Shown here piece after piece: positions 53,568 through 63,420 of a stretch of 64,000 bases of DNA. The first letter of the stretch is position 1, and each line of letters starts with the position of its first letter. The translations under genes were made by a program, and so were the position numbers. The notes below the pieces were generated by a model. It searched no databases and was not told where the DNA came from. It saw only the letters and a program-made list of their open reading frames with translations. The DNA comes from Candidatus Paracaedimonas acanthamoebae (lineage in GTDB: Bacteria > Pseudomonadota > Alphaproteobacteria > Caedimonadales > Caedimonadaceae), in assembly GCA_017307065.1 (NCBI GenBank), contig JAFKGL010000018.1:1-64000 (forward strand), in the 5' to 3' direction.

Positions 53568-54899
53568 CTATAAAAGATGAGATTCACTCAAAGCTATAGC
53601 TTGTTGCTGGTCAACATTTTCAGGACTAAAGTCTTGAATAAGGTCTTGATAGAGTTGATGCCAATTTAATTCTGCTTTTAGGTGCATAAAAACCGAACCA
53701 ATTCCCACAGCTGCTCTATCCATAAAAACAAATTCTCGCGGCGGACAAACCCCACCTAATTCACGTAATTTTGTATGAACTTGATAAGCAATCTCTCGCC
53801 CATAAGTGCCTCTATTATCCACTTGAATGGAGCGTATACGATCATCAAGAAGAGGTTCATATAAAAGTTTTGCCCATAGATTAAGTACGTCTATCAGCTC
53901 TTTAGATAAATTTTTAAATCCCCAAGTTTCATAAGCCGAAACGGCTAGATCTATATCTTGATAAAGCATGGCATGATAAAGATCGATAACTCCTTTGACA
54001 AAAGATGCTGGGAATTTCCGCACACATCCAAAATCCAAAAGATTCACAATTCCTTCTGAGGAAAATGTATAATTTCCAAGGTGAGGATCTCCATGAATCA
54101 CGCCATAATGATAAAAAGGTTTATACCAGGCTCGAAAAATATTCTGAGCTAGAAGATTGCACTCTGTTTGAGAAAGATTTTTAAGTTCTTTGAGAGGCTT
54201 ACCTTCAAGCCATGTCATCGTTAAAAGACGTTTAGTCGAAAGTTGCGGAATAACTTCAGGTAAACGGACCGAAGATTCATCTCTAAAAATGTATTGATAA
54301 AGGGCTATATGTTTTGCTTCCAATTCATAGTCTAGCTCTTCCCATAAGCGTGCCTTAATTTCTTCATAAATCTCTTGTGTTTGGAGAGCTTTTAGAGATG
54401 CTTCATAAAGAGAAAAAATAAGCTTCAATTGCGTTAAATCAGCTTCGACAATTGACTTCATATCCGGATATTGCAGCTTGCATGCAAGGGGTTTTCCTTC
54501 TTTACTTTCTGCTTTATGAACTTGACCTAGAGATGCTGCAAAAGTGGCTTCATGTTGAAAATGAGCAAATTTATCCTGCCAATTATGCCCCAATTCAGCA
54601 ATCATCCGCCGCCTTACAAAAGGCCATCCCATGGCAGGCGCATTTGCCTGAAGCTGCAAAAATTCAGCCGTATATTCTGAAGGAATACTATCAGGAATGG
54701 ATGCCAACATCTGGGCAATCTTCATCACAGGGCCTTTAAGGGATCCAAGGGCATGAGTGAGATCATGAGCCAAAGATTCGTGATCAACCAAAAGACCAAA
54801 ATAACGTTCTCCTGCAAGACGCAGAGCCGTCGTGCTCATCGCTGTTGATACATGAGCATACCGCTTCAAACGACCTGTAAGGGTACTCTCATCCTGCAA
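53568..54899 (-). CDS. ABC1/AarF (UbiB-like) atypical kinase
   Basis: A 443-residue ABC1-family protein: the N-terminal helix with GPVMKIAQMLAS (a K-x-A-Q form of the family's K-x-G-Q), the family's Ala-rich loop as FAASLGQVHKA, the lysine in ACKLQYP, the catalytic GVIHGDPHLGNY and the metal-binding LLDFGCVR. These kinases or ATPases support ubiquinone synthesis (UbiB/COQ8) or related lipid pathways. No obvious C-terminal membrane helices, unlike E. coli UbiB. The start lies 4 bp past the pyk stop, so EamA-pyk-ABC1 form one operon. Confidence 0.9.
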   Translation of the reverse strand: MQDESTLTGRLKRYAHVSTAMSTTALRLAGERYFGLLVDHESLAHDLTHALGSLKGPVMKIAQMLASIPDSIPSEYTAEFLQLQANAPAMGWPFVRRRMIAELGHNWQDKFAHFQHEATFAASLGQVHKAESKEGKPLACKLQYPDMKSIVEADLTQLKLIFSLYEASLKALQTQEIYEEIKARLWEELDYELEAKHIALYQYIFRDESSVRLPEVIPQLSTKRLLTMTWLEGKPLKELKNLSQTECNLLAQNIFRAWYKPFYHYGVIHGDPHLGNYTFSSEGIVNLLDFGCVRKFPASFVKGVIDLYHAMLYQDIDLAVSAYETWGFKNLSKELIDVLNLWAKLLYEPLLDDRIRSIQVDNRGTYGREIAYQVHTKLRELGGVCPPREFVFMDRAAVGIGSVFMHLKAELNWHQLYQDLIQDFSPENVDQQQAIALSESHLL

Positions 54900-54902
54900 A
54901 AT

Positions 54903-56348
54903 TTATTCCTCAGTCACGTTTATAATACTGAGGAGACGTGTCGTCCCCGAATGAAAAACACGAGGAGCGTCATGACGCGTGAAATCTCCTCCAATCGTTA
55001 GAACTAAATTGTCTCCTTTGCGAGCAAATTCATTTTGCATTGCGAGATGAGAAACGCGTATATCTATTTCGATGATAGAATCAAATTCTTGCATTTCAAT
55101 AGGATGTGTCCCCCAAACAAGAGAAAGCAATCGTGCAACTTGAGGATTCGGTGTTAGCGATAGTATAGGAGTTGAAGGTCTCTCTCTGGCTGCTCTGAAG
55201 GTTGTAGCACCCGTTGTCGTCAGGGTAACAATCGCCTTTGCTTCAATTGTCTCAGCAACTTGTCGTGCAGCAGCCGTAATCGCATCCGAAGATGTTGATT
55301 GCCAGGGCGTCCTACTGTTTTTCAATTGTTGATGATAATAAGCATCCTTTTCGACTGATTCTATGATGCGATTCATCATAGAAACTGCTTCTTGAGCATA
55401 AGCCCCAGAAGCAGATTCGGCAGAAAGCATAACCGCATCAACGCCATCATAAACAGCTGTTGCCACGTCTGAAGCCTCAGCTCTCGTTGGAGTTGGCAGC
55501 TGAACCATAGAATCAAGCATTTGAGTTGCAACAATAACAGGCTTACCGCTCATACGGCAGGCGCGGATAATTCTTTTCTGAAGGGGCGGAACAGCCTCAG
55601 GTAACATTTCAACTCCAAGATCACCGCGCGCAACCATAATTCCATCTGAAACTGAAACAATGTCGTCAAGATATTCAATAGCCATCGGTTTTTCTAATTT
55701 AGCAATCACACTTGCTCGATTACCTATAATAGACTTTACTTCAATAACATCTTCTGGTCTTTGAACAAAGGACAAGGCAACCCAATCCACGCCCATCTCC
55801 AAACCAAATGCCAAGTCTTTACGGTCTTTTTCAGTCAAAGCAGAAATCGGCAAAGTGACATCAGGAACATTAACCCCTTTTGAATTGGATAAGGGACCTC
55901 CGACAATCACGAGCGCTTCAGCAAAATCGGGCCCATGAGTCTGGACTTTAAGACGTAATTTACCATCATCCAATAAAAGATCTGTTTCCTTTTTAAGAGC
56001 TGCAAAGATTTCTGGATGAGGTAGATTGACGCGCCTAAAATCTCCTGGTGTAGGATCAAGATCAAATCTGAAGTAATCACCCACTTTAAGGTCAATTTTC
56101 CCTTCTTTAAAGGCTCCCACCCTTAATTTTGGTCCTTGTAAATCTTGAAGAATTCCAATAGGATGCCCATATTTTGTTTCTAATACGCGAATAATCTTAT
56201 AATTTTTGAGATGAGTCTCATGTGTTCCATGGGAAAAATTAAGACGAAAAACATCCACACCTTTTAAAAAAAGTTGTTCAATAATCTCTGGTGAAGAGCT
56301 TACTGGCCCGAGGGTTGCGACGATTTTTGTTGCACGATAGCGACGCAT
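54903..56348 (-). CDS. pyk: Pyruvate kinase
   Basis: A 481-residue pyruvate kinase: KIVATLGPVSSSPE, FRLNFSHGTHETH, ARGDLGVEM (metal and phosphoenolpyruvate site) and KPVIVATQMLDSM with TRAEASDVATAV, all conserved. It makes ATP and pyruvate from phosphoenolpyruvate and ADP. Its presence shows part of lower glycolysis is kept, even though the organism can also import ATP. The gene begins 1 bp after the EamA stop. Confidence 0.97.
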   Translation of the reverse strand: MRRYRATKIVATLGPVSSSPEIIEQLFLKGVDVFRLNFSHGTHETHLKNYKIIRVLETKYGHPIGILQDLQGPKLRVGAFKEGKIDLKVGDYFRFDLDPTPGDFRRVNLPHPEIFAALKKETDLLLDDGKLRLKVQTHGPDFAEALVIVGGPLSNSKGVNVPDVTLPISALTEKDRKDLAFGLEMGVDWVALSFVQRPEDVIEVKSIIGNRASVIAKLEKPMAIEYLDDIVSVSDGIMVARGDLGVEMLPEAVPPLQKRIIRACRMSGKPVIVATQMLDSMVQLPTPTRAEASDVATAVYDGVDAVMLSAESASGAYAQEAVSMMNRIIESVEKDAYYHQQLKNSRTPWQSTSSDAITAAARQVAETIEAKAIVTLTTTGATTFRAARERPSTPILSLTPNPQVARLLSLVWGTHPIEMQEFDSIIEIDIRVSHLAMQNEFARKGDNLVLTIGGDFTRHDAPRVFHSGTTRLLSIINVTEE

Positions 56349-56349
56349 A

Positions 56350-57267
56350 TTAGTTCCTTAATTTTTGAAATGATAATTTTTTTTCACTCTCTCGAGCGAT
56401 TACAAGCCCAATAAGAATAATGATTCCACCTAGCATTTTTATCAACGTTAATTCTTCTGAGAACAAATACCAAGCAACAATCGTCGAAACGATAGGAGAA
56501 ATCATTAAGGCAACAGAAGAGAAAGCTGCGGTTAACTGCCCCATACCATACGCAACAAAACCTTGACCAAGAACATGAACGATGATTGCAAGTCCCATGA
56601 TAGGCAACCAATCTTGCCAAGAAGCAGGAAGAAGATGGTGTTCATAAATCCCCATCATCAATGCTAACGTGTACATACTTGCAAGCCCAGACCATGTCAT
56701 AATTGTTGCTGCACTGAAATGTTGGCGCAACTGCTTAACAGCCAAAACATATCCTGCATAAAAAACCGCTGAAATTAAAGCCTGACTATCTCCCAAAAGC
56801 TGCGAAACATGGGCTTCATTCCTTTCTCCAACAAGAAGAGCCGCCCCTAACGTGGCAAGAAGAATGCCAATAACTGTTGATCTACCTAATTTTATTCGCA
56901 GAACAAGCCAAGAAATCGCCGCCACAAAAATAGAGGTTAAATTGTTTAAAAGAGTTGCATTCGCAACAGCTGTTTTTTGGAGAGACCAGTGCCAAAAAGC
57001 AATATCGAGGGCTAAATACACGCCTGCTGAAATTAATAAAAAGTACTCTCTTTTCGTCCGAGGCGCTTTAGATTGGATGTCTTGATGATGATCAAATAAC
57101 ATCCAACTAAATAAGAATGGAAAAGCTAAAAAGAACCGAAAGAAACCAGTTGAAAGAGGTTCAATCGTACTTAATCGCACCAATATAGGTGAAAACCCAA
57201 GAAGGGCTGCACCTGTAATAGTTAAAATAACAGCTATAGTTTTTTCACGTGCAGAAGAGTCACGCAT
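56350..57267 (-). CDS. EamA/DMT-family transporter
   Basis: A 305-residue protein with ten predicted membrane helices in two EamA repeats, the first with [21 protein letters not shown], where the family has P-x-x-x-x-x-R, and the second ending with a conserved [11 protein letters not shown] helix. The substrate is unknown. It is the first gene of an apparent EamA-pyk-ABC1 operon with 1-4 bp gaps. It is not closely similar to the 4432 transporter by eye. Confidence 0.9.
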   Translation of the reverse strand: MRDSSAREKTIAVILTITGAALLGFSPILVRLSTIEPLSTGFFRFFLAFPFLFSWMLFDHHQDIQSKAPRTKREYFLLISAGVYLALDIAFWHWSLQKTAVANATLLNNLTSIFVAAISWLVLRIKLGRSTVIGILLATLGAALLVGERNEAHVSQLLGDSQALISAVFYAGYVLAVKQLRQHFSAATIMTWSGLASMYTLALMMGIYEHHLLPASWQDWLPIMGLAIIVHVLGQGFVAYGMGQLTAAFSSVALMISPIVSTIVAWYLFSEELTLIKMLGGIIILIGLVIARESEKKLSFQKLRN

Positions 57268-57387
57268 TTCTTTTTTCTTTCTCTATAGAACTTAAAAGGA
57301 TTCCCTATTAGAATTAGAAACTAAATCTTTTAACTAGGGCTCGTCAATTTAGAAAAGCGAGCAAATACATACTTTTTTAATTTTAAA

Positions 57388-57633
57388 TTAATTTAGAGAG
57401 AATTTATTTACAAGGCGATCGAGTAAATGACACATATGCTGATGAATTCCGTCCAAATCTTGACTCATAAGTACTTCTTCATTTTGGACAAACTTTCCAG
57501 GTTTTAAATCGTCTGGGCATGCCTTAATTAAGTCTGCGATCCCTTGTGACGTAATTTCCATATGAAATTGAAGCTCATAAACGCGCTGTATTCGGCATGC
57601 ACGATAATTGCCATTCTCATATCTTAGTTCCCC
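57388..57633 (-). pseudogene. 3' remnant of a class I glutamine amidotransferase
   Basis: A frame of 81 codons bounded by stops, with no start codon at its 5' end. It translates to the C-terminus of a class I glutamine amidotransferase of the GuaA-like type: QRVYELQFHMEIT carries the catalytic-triad histidine and glutamate of LQFHxE, followed by ACPDDLKPGKFVQNEE and a final helix (MCHLLDRLV). The nucleophile-cysteine half is absent; its place is taken by the rpsD terminator and rpsD itself. A 57-residue product could start at an internal ATG but would lack the active site. A deletion joining the gene to rpsD is the likely origin. Confidence 0.75.
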
Positions 57634-57640
57634 TCAAAAA

Positions 57641-57666
57641 AAAAGGAACTTTAAAAAGTTCCTTTT
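57641..57666 (-). terminator. Terminator of rpsD
   Basis: AAAAGGAACTT and its complement form an 11-bp stem with a very small loop, and on the minus strand nine T follow. It lies 25 bp past the rpsD stop. Confidence 0.88.
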
Positions 57667-57690
57667 TCTCTTAGATTTCTTAGCTTCCTA

Positions 57691-58305
57691 TTAACGAGAA
57701 TAGAACTCAATAACAAGATTTGGTTCCATCTGAACAGGATAAGGAACGTCCGCGAGTTGTGGTCCGCGAACAAATGTTCCTTTAAGGGCATTGGTATCAA
57801 CTTGAATATAATCTGGTGTTTCTCTTTCTTGAGAATTCACTGATTCTTGAACCATTGCCATTTGTTTTGAGCTATCTTTGACTTCAATCACATCACCATC
57901 TTTAACTTGGTAGGATGAAATATTAACTCGACGGCCATTCACCTTCACATGCCCGTGGTTCACGAACTGGCGTGCCGCAAAAGGAGTTGGAACAAACTTC
58001 ATCCGGTAAACAACGGCATCAAGGCGTCTTTCCAAAAGCTCAACCAGGTTCTCACCTGTATCACCACGACGGCGGATTGCTTCTTGGAAAAGGCTACGGA
58101 ATTGGCGCTCACCAATATTGCCATAATAGCCTTTTAAGCGTTGTTTTGCTGCTAATTGCAAACCATAATCTTTTGGTTTGCTTTTATTCTGACCGTGCTG
58201 GCCGGGACCATAGGCACGTGAATTTACGGGACTCTTAGGGCGACCCCATAGGTTAACACCTAAACGACGGTCAATTTTGTACTTTGAATTTAAACGTTTT
58301 GTCAT
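57691..58305 (-). CDS. rpsD: 30S ribosomal protein uS4
   Basis: A 204-residue uS4: basic N-terminus with [20 protein letters not shown], the S4 RNA-binding domain ([14 protein letters not shown], then [20 protein letters not shown]) and the conserved C-terminus. It binds 16S rRNA early in 30S assembly. As in many alphaproteobacteria it stands outside the large ribosomal operons. A single gene with its own terminator. Confidence 0.97.
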   Translation of the reverse strand: MTKRLNSKYKIDRRLGVNLWGRPKSPVNSRAYGPGQHGQNKSKPKDYGLQLAAKQRLKGYYGNIGERQFRSLFQEAIRRRGDTGENLVELLERRLDAVVYRMKFVPTPFAARQFVNHGHVKVNGRRVNISSYQVKDGDVIEVKDSSKQMAMVQESVNSQERETPDYIQVDTNALKGTFVRGPQLADVPYPVQMEPNLVIEFYSR

Positions 58306-58432
58306 ACTTCACATTACTCTAATCAAGGGATAAGAAAAGTTTTCTAAATATACTGCTGCTTTGAGATATACTGGTTTCCACCCTGTTGTCAATTCGATTA
58401 TTAAAAAATGTTTATTCTCATGAATAATAACT

Positions 58433-59215
58433 TCAGATTTCAGTCTCTTTTTCCTGCTTTTGAAGCCTTCTTTTCGTCATTCTTGCCTTTTCTCCATGCG
58501 GATCCGAAAGATCTGACACGATTCCTCTTAAGGTTCGAACTTCTTGGGATGTCAATGGAACTCTTGAAAACATATTATGAATTGTCCGAAGCATTTTAGG
58601 TTTCTTATGATCAGCCCTAAAATAGCCCGAAAGGTCTAGCTCTCCTTCAAGTTGGTTCAGAAATCCTAATAATTCTTCCCGGCTTGCTAAAGAGGCTTCT
58701 CCTTTTTTTAAGGTCATTTCGGGGAATTTTACTTTAGCTTGATACCACTCATAAGCAATCAAAAGAACTGCTTGCGCTAAGTTAAGGGAACTAAATTCGG
58801 GATTCACCGGCACAAAAATATTGCCCTCACATAAGGCCACATCTTCATTATCAAGCCCCGCCCGTTCAGGTCCAAAGAGTACCCCAATGCGATGATTTTC
58901 TTGGACCATTTCAACAAAAAAATCAGCCGCTTTCTTAGGTGTTAACTGAAGTTCAACCATATCTCGATGGCGCGCACTTGTTGAGAAAACGCGATGCAAA
59001 TCTGCAATCGCTTCACCCGTTGAATTAAATATTTTTGCTTGTTCCAAGACTTCATCCGCCCCCGCTGCAAGGGCCCGCGCATCTCGATGACAATGATCAA
59101 CCAAAGGCCTAACAAGCCTCAGATCTCGCAATTCACAATTGAGCATGGCACGCGCTGTCTTGCCAATATTTTGGGGGATCTGCGACTCCACAAGAATAAT
59201 CACGGGACCTATCAT
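58433..59215 (-). CDS. trmJ: tRNA 2'-O-methyltransferase TrmJ
   Basis: A 260-residue SpoU/TrmJ protein with the knot motifs ESQIPQNIGKTARAMLN, LFGPERAGLDNEDV and NPEFSSLNLAQAVLL. The C-terminal part (about 160-260) is a helical extension typical of TrmJ. It methylates position 32 of several tRNAs. It overlaps dapB by 4 bp (ATGA), so they are coupled. A basic tail ends the protein. Confidence 0.93.
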   Translation of the reverse strand: MIGPVIILVESQIPQNIGKTARAMLNCELRDLRLVRPLVDHCHRDARALAAGADEVLEQAKIFNSTGEAIADLHRVFSTSARHRDMVELQLTPKKAADFFVEMVQENHRIGVLFGPERAGLDNEDVALCEGNIFVPVNPEFSSLNLAQAVLLIAYEWYQAKVKFPEMTLKKGEASLASREELLGFLNQLEGELDLSGYFRADHKKPKMLRTIHNMFSRVPLTSQEVRTLRGIVSDLSDPHGEKARMTKRRLQKQEKETEI

Positions 59216-60042
59216 GATATGGCACTTTTCTCTACTGTTGTTAAAATATCGGAAAATTTATAATAGCCTGGCTTTTGATTTGCAAGCCATAGCGCCGCTT
59301 TAAGGGCTCCCTTTGCATAAATATCTCGCTTTAAAGCCCGATGAGAGAATTCAACAATCTCTTCATCCGAAGCAAACATTACAGAATGATCCCCAATCAC
59401 ACTGCCCCCTCGTAAAACTGCAAAACCTATGTCGTTTTCACGGCGCGCTTGACGTTGGCGGGTTCGATCATAGATCGCGCTCTCTTGAAGTGAAAGATCT
59501 CGTCCTTCTGCCGCTGCCTTGGCAAGCATTAGAGATGTTCCTGATGGCGCATCTTGCTTGTGACGGTGATGCATTTCCAGAACCTCCACATCAAAATCAG
59601 CGCCCAACTTTTTCGAAGCTTCTTTCACCATCTCAAAAAGCAAATTAATCCCTAAACTAAAATTCGCAGAGTAAAGGATGGGAATGGTAAGTGAAGCTTT
59701 CTCTAACACCTGAAATTGCTCTTTTGATAATCCCGTCGTTCCAATAACAAGAGCAATTTTTTCTCGAAGAGCGACGTCAAGATGCGCCTGAAGCGTTTCA
59801 GGTGTTGTAAAATCAATAATAACCTTAGAATTTTTAAAGGCTTTCTCTGTCATTGACGTTAAAACAACATCGTTAGGCCCTTGCGGGAAAAGCGTTGTAA
59901 GAGCTTCGCCATTGAACAGACTTGTGCAGGAAACCTTGGCCCCCGTAAGCTTTGCGTATGGTGATTCAAGGACCTGCTGAATGATCAGCTGCCCCATGCG
60001 CCCAGAAGCGCCAGCAACTGCTATATGAATATGATCCGTCAT
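59212..60042 (-). CDS. dapB: 4-hydroxy-tetrahydrodipicolinate reductase
   Basis: A 276-residue DapB from the ATG at 60042 (AAAGGCAG upstream). The frame opens at 60291, but that part would overlap the flavoprotein gene and has no family similarity. The NAD(P)H loop is VAGASGRMG, the catalytic region EMHHRHKQDAPSGT, with IDFTTPE and GTTGLS. It acts in lysine and diaminopimelate synthesis, so peptidoglycan precursor synthesis is kept. It lies 46 bp downstream of the ETF-QO gene. Confidence 0.96.
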   Translation of the reverse strand: MTDHIHIAVAGASGRMGQLIIQQVLESPYAKLTGAKVSCTSLFNGEALTTLFPQGPNDVVLTSMTEKAFKNSKVIIDFTTPETLQAHLDVALREKIALVIGTTGLSKEQFQVLEKASLTIPILYSANFSLGINLLFEMVKEASKKLGADFDVEVLEMHHRHKQDAPSGTSLMLAKAAAEGRDLSLQESAIYDRTRQRQARRENDIGFAVLRGGSVIGDHSVMFASDEEIVEFSHRALKRDIYAKGALKAALWLANQKPGYYKFSDILTTVEKSAIS

Positions 60043-60088
60043 TTTTCTGCCTTTATTTCCAAAGAGTGACAATCTCCTTAACATTTTT

Positions 60089-61711
60089 TTACATATTGGG
60101 ATAGCGTGGTCCATCCCCACCTTCAGGGGGTCGCCATTCAATATTTTGCAAGGGATCTTTAATATCGCATGTTTTACAATGAACGCAATTTTGCGCGTTA
60201 ATATGAAGTTTCTGTTCTCCTGACGCCGCTTGTACAATCTCATACACACCCGCAGGACAATATCGTTGCTCAGGTGCATTATAGTTTGCAAGATTATACA
60301 AAATCGGAATGTCCTGATCTTTCAAGTGCAAATGACAAGGCTGGTCTTCTGCATGGTTTGTGTTGGAAAGATAAACGGAGGACATTTTATCAAATGAAAT
60401 AATACCATCCGGCTTTGGGTATGAAATAGGCTGGCATTCTTCTGCTTTTTTTAAAGAACGATGATCTTCACGATGTTTTAACGTCCACGGGAATTTCCCT
60501 CTAGATAGAGTTTCAAACGCAGCATTCACTAAACCAGCCCATAATCCTTTTTGGAATCCTGGGCGCATATTACGGACAGGCTTTAGCTCTTCCGCAATCC
60601 AACTCTTCTGAACCGCTTGATCAAGATTGCCCTCTTCTGGCTCTTTACCTTGACTTAAAGCGTCAAAAATCACTTCGGCCGCGATCATCCCTGATTTCAT
60701 TGCCGTGTGGGTTCCTTTAATTTTGGGCACATTGAGGAAGCCCGCAGCACAGCCAATTAAAGAGCCCCCTTGAAAGCTCAATCGCGGAATTGATTGCCAT
60801 CCACCCTCATTCAGTGCCCGCGCGCCATAAGAAATACGTCGCCCTCCTTCCAAAAGTGACTTAATGGTCGGATGATGCTTAAAGCGCTGAAATTCTTCAT
60901 AAGGGCTCAGATAAGGATTTTTATAATCCAAACCAATGACAAATCCAATAGCGAGTTGATTATTCTCTAAGTGATAGAGGAAAGAGCCGCCATAGGTTTC
61001 CGCCTCAAGTGGCCAACCCAGCGTATGTACTACAAGCCCCTGCTGATGCTTCTCGGGGTTAATTTCCCACAGTTCTTTAAGACCAAGTCCATACGTTTGA
61101 GGTTGGCACTCGCGCCGTAGATTAAATCGCTCAAAGAGTTCTTTACTTAACGAGCCTCGACATCCTTCTGCAAAGATAACATGGCGCGCGAGAATTTGGA
61201 CCCCAGGTTCATAAGAATCCTTTTGCTGCCCTTCACGATCAAGCCCTCTCGGTGTTGTCTCTACCCCAATCACTTTCCCTTGATCATCATAAAGTGTTTG
61301 CCCCAAAGAAAAGCCAGGATAAATTTCAACGCCTAAAGATTCTGCTTGTCCTGCAAGCCACCGACAAAAGTTACCGAGGCTAATGATATAATTCCCGTGA
61401 TTTTTCATGGGTGGTGGTGTTGGTAACCGAAAAGATCTTTTTTCTGTTAAAAAAAGGAACTTATCTTGTTGGACCGGCGTTTCTAAGGGCGCCCCCTTTT
61501 CCTTCCAATCAGGAATCAGTTCCTGAAGCGCGCGCGGCTCAAGAACAGCGCCTGAAAGGATATGAGCTCCCACCTCGGCTCCTTTCTCAAGAACGCACAC
61601 ACTTAGGTCGTGCGATTTTTCGGCACATAGCTGTTTTAAGCGGATAGCCGCTGCCAATCCTGCGGGCCCTGCGCCCACAATTACAACATCAAAATTTAAA
61701 GCGTCTCCCAT
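60089..61711 (-). CDS. Electron transfer flavoprotein:ubiquinone oxidoreductase
   Basis: A 540-residue ETF-QO. FAD-binding GAGPAGLAAA lies near the N-terminus (about 13-22), with the ubiquinone-binding and FAD regions through the middle. The C-terminal 4Fe-4S site has four cysteines (CPAGVYE, then CVHCKTC) before the conserved IEWRPPEGGDGPRYPNM end. It passes electrons from ETF (fatty-acid and amino-acid dehydrogenases) to ubiquinone on the inner membrane. GAGGG precedes the ATG. Implies ETF genes elsewhere. Confidence 0.97.
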   Translation of the reverse strand: MGDALNFDVVIVGAGPAGLAAAIRLKQLCAEKSHDLSVCVLEKGAEVGAHILSGAVLEPRALQELIPDWKEKGAPLETPVQQDKFLFLTEKRSFRLPTPPPMKNHGNYIISLGNFCRWLAGQAESLGVEIYPGFSLGQTLYDDQGKVIGVETTPRGLDREGQQKDSYEPGVQILARHVIFAEGCRGSLSKELFERFNLRRECQPQTYGLGLKELWEINPEKHQQGLVVHTLGWPLEAETYGGSFLYHLENNQLAIGFVIGLDYKNPYLSPYEEFQRFKHHPTIKSLLEGGRRISYGARALNEGGWQSIPRLSFQGGSLIGCAAGFLNVPKIKGTHTAMKSGMIAAEVIFDALSQGKEPEEGNLDQAVQKSWIAEELKPVRNMRPGFQKGLWAGLVNAAFETLSRGKFPWTLKHREDHRSLKKAEECQPISYPKPDGIISFDKMSSVYLSNTNHAEDQPCHLHLKDQDIPILYNLANYNAPEQRYCPAGVYEIVQAASGEQKLHINAQNCVHCKTCDIKDPLQNIEWRPPEGGDGPRYPNM

Positions 61712-61899
61712 GTTTTCCCTCTTTTTATTATACTTTCAGTATAGCATAAAATCAGCCTTAAGTCGATAAAATTATTAAAATTTTTGAATTATTTATTGTT
61801 TATTTTCAATAATTTAAAATAAAAAATGTTACTGTTTTTTATAAAAAAATAGAAAAAAATTCCCCCTCATAATATTCCTTAAAAAAGTGAAGATTTTGC

Positions 61900-61928
61900 T
61901 TGATTTTTATCTCACACCCCAGTAAAGA
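61900..61928 (+). promoter_or_regulatory. tRNA-Glu promoter
   Basis: TTGATT (61900-61905), a 17-bp spacer and TAAAGA (61923-61928), placed so that transcription would start a few bases before the tRNA. Confidence 0.6.
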
Positions 61929-61937
61929 TGTGCCCAT

Positions 61938-62013
61938 GTCCCCATCGTCTAGAGGCCTAGGACACCGCCCTTTCACGGCGGCAACGCGGGTTCGAATCCC
62001 GCTGGGGACGCCA
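61938..62013 (+). tRNA. tRNA-Glu (anticodon UUC)
   Basis: A 76-nt tRNA with acceptor stem GTCCCCA/TGGGGAC, discriminator G and encoded CCA, D arm with AGAGGCCTAGGACA, anticodon stem-loop CCGCCCTTTCACGGCGG (TTC) and T arm GCGGGTTCGAATCCCGC. A run of seven T follows CCA directly. Confidence 0.98.
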
Positions 62014-62159
62014 TTTTTTTCTCCGGTTTACAACCTTCTTATGTTTTTTTTATTTTCTCATAAAAATTACTCTGCCCATATTTTAAAGAGTGCATTATCA
62101 ATTTGACGAATTTTTGAGAGAAGAGTACAACCACCTCATTGTGATTAAAATAACGAAGC

Positions 62160-63296
62160 ATGACCATGAAAATTTTCTATCAATTATCCTTAACCTTGCT
62201 ATTAAACTTTGTAGCTCCTTTAAATGCTAGCGTCGAAAATACCCCAACTTCTCAAGCTGTTTCTCTTGATCAAATTGCGACCTTTTTAGCTGGCATTCCG
62301 CAAAGCGGCGCCTTTGCTGACTATGAACAGTCCCCCGAATGGCAAGATTTCTCTAAAGATTTTGAAGATCGCTGGACAAGAATCCAAGAAAAACGTCTTC
62401 TTCCCATGAAAGCTTGGCGTGACCAATATTTAGATCCAATCACTTTACCACTCTTCTATCCGATGGGGGGACCTGATGTTTTGAATGCCCTTCTATTCTT
62501 TCCACAAAGCCCTGAATATTTTATTATTGGCCTTGAGCGTGTGGGAAAGAATCTTTCTTTTGATATGCTAAACTTGCCTGAGAAGCGTCAAAGCTACCTT
62601 CAAAACGTTCAAAATGGAACAAGTTCTCTCTTTCATCGTAGCTTTTTTATTACAAAAGATATGTCCAAAGACTTTTTTGATTGTGGCGTTCTTCCAACTC
62701 TTCTAGCACTTCTCAAACGATCTCAAGCCAAGATAAAATCGATTACTTTTGTGAAGATAACGTCTGAAGGTGACCTTCTTGAATGCCCTGATCACGAAGC
62801 GCAAGGTGTGTCGATCTCATTCCTTCAACAAGGCCATGACAAGCCTCAAACACTTACTTACTTTAGACAGAATATGAACGACAACCATATTCACCAAATC
62901 ACACCTTTCCTCAAAAAGAAAGGCCCGTGGGCAACAATGTTTAAGTCCGCCTCTTACACCCCTCATCAAACTGGTTTTGCGAAGCTTGTTGACTTTGTCC
63001 TTGAGAATACAACGTTGCTTCTTCAAGATGATACCGGCCTTCCTTATCGCGTGCTCCAACAACATCAATGGCAACTAAGATATTTTGGCGTTTATGAAGA
63101 ACCCTATGGGGAAAGCTTTGTGGCGTATAAACAACCTGACCTTGCACGTTATTTCGTTGAACAAAAAGATACTATTCGGGAATTACCTTTCCGAATTGGA
63201 TATGGATACGGCAAAGTTCCCTCTAATCTTTTGATTGCAATGCCCCCTATAAAAGATGCAGAGCCGGTTAATACAGCAGATTCACCCTCTTCTTAA
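62160..63296 (+). CDS. Exported protein of unknown function
   Basis: A 378-residue protein with a signal peptide (MKIFYQLSLTLLLNFVAPLNAS, from the second Met). The mature part is mixed alpha/beta with few low-complexity stretches. Distinctive segments are WQDFSKDFEDRW, LPLFYPMGGPDVLNALLFFPQ (in parts, about 98-118), YFIIGLERVG, LPTLLALLKRSQ and a C-terminal PFRIGYGYGKVPSNLLIAMPP. It looks like a folded, conserved periplasmic or secreted protein, but I do not recognise the family. No clear ribosome binding site. Confidence 0.75.
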   Translation: MTMKIFYQLSLTLLLNFVAPLNASVENTPTSQAVSLDQIATFLAGIPQSGAFADYEQSPEWQDFSKDFEDRWTRIQEKRLLPMKAWRDQYLDPITLPLFYPMGGPDVLNALLFFPQSPEYFIIGLERVGKNLSFDMLNLPEKRQSYLQNVQNGTSSLFHRSFFITKDMSKDFFDCGVLPTLLALLKRSQAKIKSITFVKITSEGDLLECPDHEAQGVSISFLQQGHDKPQTLTYFRQNMNDNHIHQITPFLKKKGPWATMFKSASYTPHQTGFAKLVDFVLENTTLLLQDDTGLPYRVLQQHQWQLRYFGVYEEPYGESFVAYKQPDLARYFVEQKDTIRELPFRIGYGYGKVPSNLLIAMPPIKDAEPVNTADSPSS

Positions 63297-63357
63297 AAAA
63301 TCTTGGGTGATCTCTATTCAAGATTTTAATTAATTTTTTTATCCTATTCATAAAAAA

Positions 63358-63379
63358 CGAGGAGAAAAGTCTCTCCTCG
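63358..63379 (-). terminator. Terminator of the outer-membrane gene
   Basis: CGAGGAGA pairs with TCTCCTCG (8 bp, 6-nt loop). On the minus strand TTTTTT follows, 42 bp past the beta-barrel stop. It may also end the convergent 62160 gene. Confidence 0.82.
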
Positions 63380-63420
63380 CTTCTTTTAAAATAAAGCCTT
63401 TTTAGATGAGACTAATTTTA

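Noticed and set aside
60043-60291. N-terminal extension of dapB
   Set aside because: It has no family similarity, overlaps the conserved iron-sulfur end of ETF-QO, and a good start with ribosome binding site lies at 60042.
61900-62106. A 68-codon frame across tRNA-Glu
   Set aside because: It translates the tRNA itself and its promoter.
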